Shown here piece by piece: positions 56,752 through 64,000 of a stretch of 64,000 nucleotides of DNA; position 1 is the first letter of the stretch, and every line of letters begins with the position of its first letter. The DNA comes from Balamuthia mandrillaris (Eukaryota; Discosea; Longamoebia; Balamuthiidae): contig JAVKOQ010000076.1 of NCBI GenBank assembly GCA_031835245.1, positions 1 through 64,000 on the forward strand. The letters run 5' to 3'. The translations under genes were made by a program, and so were the position numbers. Under the pieces are notes generated by a model. That model searched no databases. It saw only the letters and a program-made list of their open reading frames with translations, and was not told the origin of the DNA.

Positions 56752-56929
56752 CCCACCACCACCACCCGCCCAACAACCCCCCTTCTACTTTGTTTTTTGC
56801 TAGAAAACTATTTCTATAGCCGCTTTGCCTATTGTGAATATTATTATATTATAATGTTGCTTCGCCGGGAAGGGTTGCGGGGAGGAGCTCACATTCTTTT
56901 TAATCTATTTATTTATTTATTTATTGTGG

Positions 56930-58883
56930 CTACAGTTGCAGTAAGGAGCGAAGCGCAAGCAACGCTTGTAACGCGCCGCTTTCCACCGCTATGTAGTCCT
57001 CGCTGTTGTATGGCACTTGGCTCTCCCACCTGTTCACTCGCACCAGCTTGGCATGCGGCCGCAGCACAGAGACCGTGAACTCGCTATTGTAACGGACTGA
57101 ATAGACAACAAGAAAAAAATAGGTTGCAGGTGTGAGACACCTGTCGACAAAGCAAAGAGAGAAGGTGCTCACCCGTAGGCACGGAGTTGCCCGCTCCAAA
57201 CTCCAATATGACGAGCGGTACTTTGTCCTCGCGTATCTGCTTAAGCCACTTGTCATACAGAAGTTGCTGCTGTCTTGTGCGCCTTGGTATCCAGCCCTTG
57301 TCATCAAACACTGCAAAGAGGTGAGAAAGTGGTACAACGCATTCACAAAAAGAATGAACAGAGAAGATAGTCACTCAAGATATTAGGTCGTGGGAGATCA
57401 GAGCAGTGGGGACAATCCGGAAACGGTTCAAAGGCTGTCATTTCTTCCTCGTCCACAGCTATGTTGATATGGGAGGCATCCCATATTTGGTTGCGTTTGT
57501 TACAATGCGTATGACATTGCCAATGATGGATGGATCCTGTATTGTTCGAGACCTTTTCAGTTAGTTGGAGCTCACTTCACATGTATGCATACACCAAGAA
57601 GAATAATACCATGATATTCAACTATTTTGTTATCGTCAAAGCCTGCTTTTTGAAACTGCAACACAAAAAGATAAGTACAAGGAAGATTGCCGTGGAGAGA
57701 GCAAGCAGAGAGCAGAGAGCAGAGAGCAGAGAGCAGAGAGCAGAGAGCAGAGAGCAGAGAGCAGAGAGCAGAGAGCAGAGAGCAGAGAGCAGAGAGCAGT
57801 AAGAGGGAGAGAACTACTAACATGACCATCAACATTGCTGGTAAAAATAAAGTAATTATTGTCCTTTTGTTTGACTATATCCAGCAGCACTGAAAAGCCA
57901 GCATGTGGTGGGACTCTCCGGTACATGTTCATTCTGTGTCCATAGAATCCTAACGCTATATTATATTGCCCATGTAGGCATATCTTTTAGCGGCCCGACA
58001 ACTACCAGAAGAAAAAGAGAGAGAGGAATAGAGACAAAAGAGAGAATAGAACCCGAGACGCAAAGGAGCAGAGAACTAGTGAAGAGAAACGGGGAGAGAA
58101 CCTAGCTCAGGGTTATCATCAAACCATCGAGGGTTGGCCATTTCCACAAAGGTAATATCCTTGTCTCTCATGGCGGGATAAGCCCTCCAAAAGCCTGCTC
58201 TCCACCACAATAATCACACAAATGATAAGAACGAGGCTCACAATAAAGAAGCAGAGGAGGAGCGTATGGAAGGGTACCTTCGTTGCCTCTAAAGTCAGGC
58301 AGGCCAGAGTCCACCCTGCATTCGTATGTTTGTATGTTTTGTTCGTGTATGCATGCGTGAGCAACATCCACAAGCTTACTGCTGACAGTGAAAAACGAGC
58401 GGTACGGACTAACCCCATTCCTGCGGCAATGACGAAGCAACAAGCAGCATGGCGCGCCATCACCACCAGCGGCAGCAGACTTCATAAGGTTAGGGCCGGT
58501 AGTAAATAAAACAGAACAACAACGCAAACAAACGAGCAAGCAAGCTACAGGCACGAAGAAACAAAGAAGAGAGGTACAAAACCAGCTCCGGCACAGATCA
58601 ACACCGCCTTGGCCTCCCGGATGGCTGCCGCTGCCTTCTCCATGCTTGCAGCCGTTTGGCTGGCATCACCGGTACCGGCAGTGGTGGTAGCCGTTGGCGA
58701 GGAGGACCCTCCACCAAAACGAGGCGGAGTGGTGCTGCTGGCGAAGGTCCGCCGTCCCCCTGCGGCTCTCACACAACGAGCTGCCGCAGCTCGTTTGCTG
58801 CCTCCGAAACAACAACCTGCAGCGAAATGCCAACCATCCCCACTGCTGATGCCCCGAGTGGGGAGCAAGGCAAACCTGGGCAT
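56930..58883 (-). CDS. sirtuin (SIR2 family), bacterial-type, with mitochondrial-like leader
   Basis: The start at 58883 gives MPRFALLPTRGISSGDGWHF, an Arg-rich leader without acidic residues in its first part. Exons in order carry AIREAKAVLICAGAG, then VDSGLPDFRGNEG (the GAG...SG-PDFR NAD site), RVPPHAGFSVLLDIVKQ, YFIFTSNVDGH (the T-N-D site), IVEYHG with the catalytic His, the zinc cysteines HWQCHTHC and DCPHC, then DKGWIPRRTRQQQLLYDKWL, FGAGNSVPT and a last exon ending at 56930. The SNVDGH and the DKGWI block fit a bacterial-type SIR2 branch rather than SIRT1-7. All active-site residues seem present. The role is probably NAD-dependent deacylation, perhaps in mitochondria; the location is inference. 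Confidence 0.8.
57704..57799. repeat. AGAGAGC heptamer minisatellite in sirtuin intron
   Basis: About 13 tandem units of agagagc, the same unit and strand as at 51752-51802 in another gene. It lies in an intron between two sirtuin exons (sense strand gctctct). Confidence 0.9.
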
Positions 58884-59092
58884 GGGCAATGTCTTCTGAG
58901 CACGCGGCCCGCACCTGTTTTTTTTTTTTTTTTTTTTTTTTTGCTGGGAGGAAGCGTTCCTCCTCCTTCCTGTCCTCCTTCCTGTCCTCCTTCCTGTCCT
59001 CTTACCAATTTTTAAAATTTGCTTGGCTGGGAAGCCAGTCCACTTCTTTCTACGCCACCCACCACCCACCACCCACCACCCACCACCCACCG
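58884..59092. promoter_or_regulatory. divergent promoter region, sirtuin / F-box
   Basis: About 210 bp separate the two start codons. The stretch holds a run of more than 20 T (58918-58941), three cctccttcctgt units (about 58970-59000) and a ccaccaccca repeat (59055-59090). No TATA-like box is evident. Confidence 0.45.
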
Positions 59093-60320
59093 ATGGAGAG
59101 CCCAGCACCAGGAGGAGGAGGAGGAGAGGAGTCCATGCCGCAGACGCAGCTGCCACCATTGTTTATGTTGGATGAGAACGCGCTGTTGCTGATTTTGTGC
59201 CATTTGGAGGAGAGGGACGTGGCGGCTCTCTCTGCCACTTGCTCGGCCATGCGCCAGGCGTGCAACTCCACCTCTTTGTGGCTGGTGCTCTACCTTCGTG
59301 CCTTTGGCCACGATTTTTGGGGAGAGAATTACCACGGTCCTCATCCTTACCTCTTCGAAGCACGTCGCCTCTCTTTCACTTTCTTTTCCTATCTTGTCGT
59401 TTCTTTCTTTCTTTCTTTCTTGTTGTTTCTTTCTTGTCGTTTCTTCATTTCTTTCTTTCTTGTCGTTTCTTTCTTGCTTAACACCACTAACCAACACCAA
59501 CAAGGCAGTCTGGAGTAGAGGAGGAGAAGCCCGAACCTGGAAGCAAGATATGGCCATTACGGTTGACGAGGGATGCACTACACAACCCATGGAAGGACTG
59601 CGCACCTCAAGACGTACTTACGCGCTTTGCAGAGTGGTATCCCCCTCCCTGTTGGGGCGATGCCAACCAGATATCGTTCGACCTTCGGCAGATAATGGTC
59701 AATGGGACTGCTGGCCCGTGTTCCAACCCCATCAAAGACTTATACCACTGCCATTGGACTATGTTCAAGTATCTTCTTCTTTGCTGTTTCTTCTTTCTCT
59801 TCGCTGCTTTCTGCTTTCTTCTTTCTTTTCTCCAGTGTGGCTCACCAGTTAGCAACAGAACATGGACGCAGTGCGAGGAGTACGAATGGGACTGCACGAT
59901 CTTTATTGCAGGATTGAACCAGGGCCACATTGATTTGATGTTTTCTCTTATCTCCAAGTACTTGGAAGGGGATCCTCCTTCACGACCATCCCCTCGCTTG
60001 CACAGTCCCTCAGGAGCATGCAGCATGCTGTCCCACACGTATAAATACTATTCTGAAGACGAGGCAACGGTTCGTCTGTTAAAGGTGAGGCGACCCAGAG
60101 GCTGGATTAGGGCCCGCGGATACAGAGTGTCAAAGTTGGTTTATATGGTATGCACTCTTTCTTCTCTAGAGTTCTTTCGCATATCTAATACTTGTTCACC
60201 GTCAGGTGGACGGTGAAGAGTTTATGAAGGATAGCAAGTTCCGCGAGGAGGTAAGGGGAGAGAGGAAGAAAAAGATAAATAGGGAGATAGGATCCCGGGA
60301 GGAGAGAGAGAAAGAGAGAA

Positions 60321-60380
<60 letters not shown>

Positions 60381-60918
60381 CTGAGAGCGGATGTTCACCT
60401 CGCTACTGTTCTTTTCGCAGCTCTACACAGAGTTTCATGGCACTCTCGGAGAGGTTAAGTACAGCAATTGCACATTCGTATCGTTGATGGTGGTAGCGGA
60501 GAATGCATCGCGAGGATTGCTAGGCAAGGTCCTGAATCACCTCAAGATCTCTCAAAATGATCGGTTGGATGACATTTGCTGTAACTACTATGGCCCAGTG
60601 CTAGTCGCTGCTTCCTTGGTAAGCATGTACCACGAAGATGGGACAGGCAACTCGCTGGCACAAGGACTGGCCGATGTCACACAAGCTTTGCAGAGTATTG
60701 CTGACAAGCCAAATGAGCAAGACAACAAGCAACAATGTAGGGACAGCCAGGAGGCATTAGAGCCACTCCTAAGCAAGAACACCGCTTTGGCGTCGTTCTA
60801 CTGGCTACTAACGCAACCTGATCGCACTCACGAGATGGACTTTTTCACGTCAAGACCTATTTGGATGGGACTGTTGAAGGATAAATGGATCCCGTCCAAC
60901 GGCTGGCCTGAAGAATAA
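59093..60918 (+). CDS. F-box protein with unrecognised C-terminal domain
   Basis: The start at 59093 (MESPAPGGGGGEESMPQTQL). The F-box at about residues 25-70 reads LDENALLLILCHLEERDVAA, then CSAMRQACNSTSLWLVLYL, so it should bind SKP1 in an SCF ubiquitin ligase. Later exons carry GSKIWPLRLTRDALHNPWKD (from about 59518), CSNPIKDLYHCHW, WDCTIFIAGLNQGHIDLMFS, LYTEFHGTLGEVKYSNCTFV (from about 60421) and a helical end to MDFFTSRPIWMGLLKDKWIP. The C-terminal half is not LRR, WD40 or Kelch. It may be the substrate-binding part; I do not recognise it. Confidence 0.7.
60303..60376. repeat. (GA)n microsatellite in F-box gene intron
   Basis: A GA tract of over 30 units with a few interruptions, purine-rich in sense, in the short intron before the last exon. 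Confidence 0.85.
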
Positions 60919-61072
60919 CACAAGGCAAACATGTGAACACGAATTTTTTGTATTTGTTTACAGGGAACCAAAAGAAACAAAACTTGTTGGGTTGGAAGGA
61001 AAAAAGAGGGCCTCTGTTTCGTTGGAAGGATGAAGAGCTTCAGCATTCTGGCCTTGCTTCCCTTCCCTGCCC

Positions 61073-64000
61073 TCAGCGATAGCCGGGAGATCGTTTGAAA
61101 AAGAAATTATACGGGTGAAACCGTGAATCAGCGTTGGTTTCGTCTTCCTCCTCTTCGTCCTCTTCCTCTTCAGACCCATCTTCGTCCTCCTCCTCTTCCT
61201 CGCTTTCTTCCTCTTCCGCATCATCGTCATCATCATCCTCTTCTTGGCTTGTTTGGGCAGATTGTTGGTTGAGGGATAACGTTCTGCTGCTACGACTCTT
61301 TCTTCTTCTCTTCGTCTTTCGTTTGGGGGCGCGACTACCACCACTGCTGCCACCGCTTTTCCGTTTCCGTTTTTTCTTGGCAGAACCAGTAAGGCGATGG
61401 GAGTAGCCTGACCGCTTTTTCTTGTTGCCTCTCTTGGCTATCAACTCTTCTTCCTCGTCTTCATCACTGGATGTCCACTCTCCTTCTTCCAAGAGCAAGC
61501 ATCTGGTTTTGGGACGTTCCTCATCGCCAAAGCTATCATCATCCTCGTCATCATCCTCATCCTTGCCTCGGAGACGCTCCTCCTCCTTCCTCCGAAGATA
61601 GGGGTGTATGCCCTCGCAGGCTTCGGCACTTCGTCTCTCAGCCATCTTGGCCCGCATGGCCTCCATCTCCGCCTTGTTGAATCCTCTAGCGAGGGCCAAC
61701 GCGCAATCATTGAGAGAGACCTTGTCGTTGCCTTCCATGTAGAGACGAAAGGGCGTGGAGACTATGCCGCTAGGAGGCATGCCATATCCTAGGAAATGTA
61801 ACGCCTGTCGAAGTTCTTCTTTACGGATCACGAACGCTACCAACTTCTCAACGACCGGCTCTATGAGCGAGGCAGCCTCTTCCATCGCACTGGATGCGGA
61901 AGTGGAGGAGGAGGAAGCATTATGGCTGTTGCTCCTCCAGGAGGAGAAACCCTTGCCCTTTATAAAACTAGTGATCTTCTCTGCGATTTCCGTTTTCCAA
62001 AAGTCTAGCTCATAGTGCTCCCACACGTCGTATGTGTCCTCATCGAGGGCAAACAGCTGCCATAGTTTCTTGAGGATGACCTGGTTGTTGTTGCTGCGGC
62101 CTCGCAGCTTGTCATCAATGAGCCGTTTTACCAATGCTTTCCTGCGCTCACGAGCTTCCCTCAGCGCCACTAATCGTTCCACTTCCTGTCTCACTAACAG
62201 CCGCTGCTCATCCGCTCTGCTAGGTCCCAACAGATTCCACCCGGCCATGGCTTCCCTCTTGTACAGCTTCCAGGGCTTCTGCCCTTCCTCTCCCTCCTTT
62301 TGGTCCCTGGCATTATTACGGACCCACCGCCAAGGAATGCCTTGCTTTTCCAGAACCTGGCGAATAGTCTGCAGCACCATCTTCACCATGCTCCACTTCA
62401 GTCCATCCGCCATTGCCCTTCGCACGCCCTCTTCTCCGGTCACAACGCTTGATTTTCCTTTCTGTTTGCTTTCACCACTATTTTCACCTTCTCCTCCATT
62501 TGGGGTCGCAGCAGGTCCTCTTATCTCTCCAGTGAGAACCCACTCGTAGAAGGCCAGACTCTCATCTTTGATTAAGTCCTCGAAAATGTCTTCCCCAAGA
62601 CCCACCTCCGCAAAGGCTGCTTTGATCCTCTCTGCCCGTTTCTCTATGTCTACGGTGAGGGCGTTCCGCTGCTCTAGTTTCTTTTGCAGTTCGGTTCGCT
62701 TGCGGCCCACTTCGCGGGCAAGGCCCAGCAAATCTGCTCTTGTGACTTCTTTCGTGTATTGCGTTATGTACTTCTTGACTAAGCGATGCCGGTGAACCAA
62801 TGACCAGTCGATCCCTCTGTTCAAGAAGAAAGCCATCACCCGCTGTCTTCTTTCTTTCATCACGCGATAATTTTGTAGTCTCCAAAGACTCTCCTTCAGT
62901 GCCTTTGATGTATTTGGTTTCCTCATCAACAAAGCTGCCGATGGAAGGAAGCCCTTCTTTTCCAGTTTTTTGCCAAGGTCCTACATGATGGAGTAGATAG
63001 GGTCATTACAACACCAAGAGGGGTTGGACGAGAATGCGCGCAAGGAGGCAGGATGGAAGTAGGAGAGGGAGGGAGGGAGGGAGAGAGAGGGAGAGAGGGA
63101 GAGAGAGAGAGAGAGAGAGCAGACAATACCAATTTAACATTTCCTTTCTTCTTGGCCCGTTCCATGGACTTCAGACGCTTTCTCTCCCGCAACTGCCTCA
63201 AGCCAACGGGACCGTGCTTGGAGAGCGAGTAACGCATGACCTCGCGAAGGCGCCACCACTTCTTCCCGCTTGCACGGTCCCTCTTGTAGAGGGCCTCTCG
63301 CTCCTGCGGATTGAGGCCCCAGTCCCTCGTCACCTCCCCCTCTTGGAGAGGGTAGGCCTCGGCGCCCTCCACCGGAGGAGCATTGTATCGGTAGGGAAAG
63401 CACGAGTGACAGAGGGCCAGAGTGGCATCGGCATAGCTCAACCCTGTAGAGGGAGGAGAGGGCTCCTCCACCTGGCTCTTCTTTTTCTTGCCTTTCTTCT
63501 TTCTTCCGTCGGCCAGCATGGCTGCCGTGTCGATCGTGTTGTTGCTTGTGGTGGTGGTGGCGGCGGTGGTAGAAGTGGAGGCAGTAATCGGCAGAAGAGG
63601 TGAGAAGCAAAGAGAACATTTGTGACGCTTCTTCATGGCACGAAGCACGTACTCATGCTTCCACATTAGCGGGCTGCTGCCAGCCTCTGGTCGTAACAGC
63701 AGATGATCCTCTTCACCTGTAGCCGTGCTGTTGCCACCAACACCCATTTCCTCTGAAGAGGCACCTCCTCCGCCTTCTGCTGCCATGGTGTTGCTGGAGG
63801 AAACGGAGGATCCTCCGGGTGGCTGCGCGTTAGCATCCGTGGAGGACAGCAGGAGACCCTCTTTCTTCATTTGGCCCTTCCACAGCCCAGCAGAGTCATC
63901 GATGAGGGCCTTGTAGCGCTTTGACAGGCAGCACAGCCGCCCAAGATCTGCTCCCTCCACAAAACTCAGAACGTGGGCCACCGTTTCCAAGGAGAGCTGG
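61073..64000 (-). CDS. large F-box-like protein with charged C-terminus, 5' end outside window
   Basis: The first visible residues are QLSLETVAHVLSFVEGADLG, then LCCLSKRYKALIDDSAGLWK, an F-box without its first residues, so the start codon lies past 64000. A Ser/Gly-rich spacer, a CxxC ... CxxC zinc-like pair (KCSLCF, ALCHSCF, about 140 residues on), a Lys-rich patch and a helical block (WWRLREVMRYSLSKHGPVGL) follow. An intron with GA repeats (about 62980-63130) leads to KALKESLWRLQNYRVMKERR and a long helical region with FYEWVLTGE and ITSFIKGKGFSSW. The last 180 residues alternate poly-Asp/Glu and Lys/Arg stretches, typical of nuclear or nucleolar proteins, and stop at 61073. No named family is recognised beyond the F-box. 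Confidence 0.65.
63058..63119. repeat. GGGA/GA purine repeat in F-box-like gene intron
   Basis: gagggagggagggagggaga followed by (GA)n, in the intron of the right-end gene, pyrimidine-rich in sense. Confidence 0.85.

Overview
The window is nuclear DNA of a unicellular eukaryote. Genes sit on both strands, are split by many short GT-AG introns, and stand close together, often as head-to-head pairs. The gene set (exportin-6, a DTWD1-type tRNA enzyme, an ethanolamine-phosphate lyase-like aminotransferase, many DEP, F-box, USP and HEAT proteins, an MBD-chromo reader, a NACHT-HEAT protein) and the traces of giant-virus-like DNA fit a free-living amoeba, most likely Amoebozoa of the Acanthamoeba/Balamuthia type. 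That placement is inference; no rRNA or organelle marker is present. The standard genetic code fits throughout.

Left arm (1-22.2 kb): a partial DEP-like gene, exportin-6 (XPO6), and a DEP + universal-stress-protein fusion. A small accessory island (about 8.4-12.8 kb) follows, with a broken giant-virus-type helicase fossil and a Crinkler-type NTPase/nuclease gene. Then come an unrecognised conserved-looking gene, a 1642-residue protein joining J, fibronectin III, two RRM and one UBA domain, a small secreted coiled-coil protein, and a mitochondrial-type RRM protein.

Middle (22.2-35.6 kb): a visibly AT-rich, gene-poor block unlike its surroundings. It holds rearranged pieces of one LINE family in both orientations, foldback repeats, and a cassette of two divergently transcribed genes (about 26.2-33.4 kb). 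One encodes a SAP-like, AT-hook and DNA-methylase-like protein. The other encodes an RNase-H-fold transposase-like protein. A palindromic repeat family lies between and around them. This cassette is the best candidate in the window for an undescribed mobile system.

Right arm (35.6-64 kb): a 2590-residue NACHT-HEAT protein, a two-span membrane protein, an alpha/beta hydrolase, DTWD1, an unknown basic-tailed protein, a phosphohexomutase head-to-head with the aminotransferase, a small USP, a SAM methyltransferase, an MBD-chromo protein, a bacterial-type sirtuin with a probable mitochondrial presequence, and two F-box proteins. Introns here carry long purine/pyrimidine satellites.

Splice sites were read by eye. 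For the J-domain, NACHT-HEAT, DTWD1 and phosphohexomutase genes the summed exon lengths are exact multiples of three, which supports those models strongly. Other exon edges are approximate.
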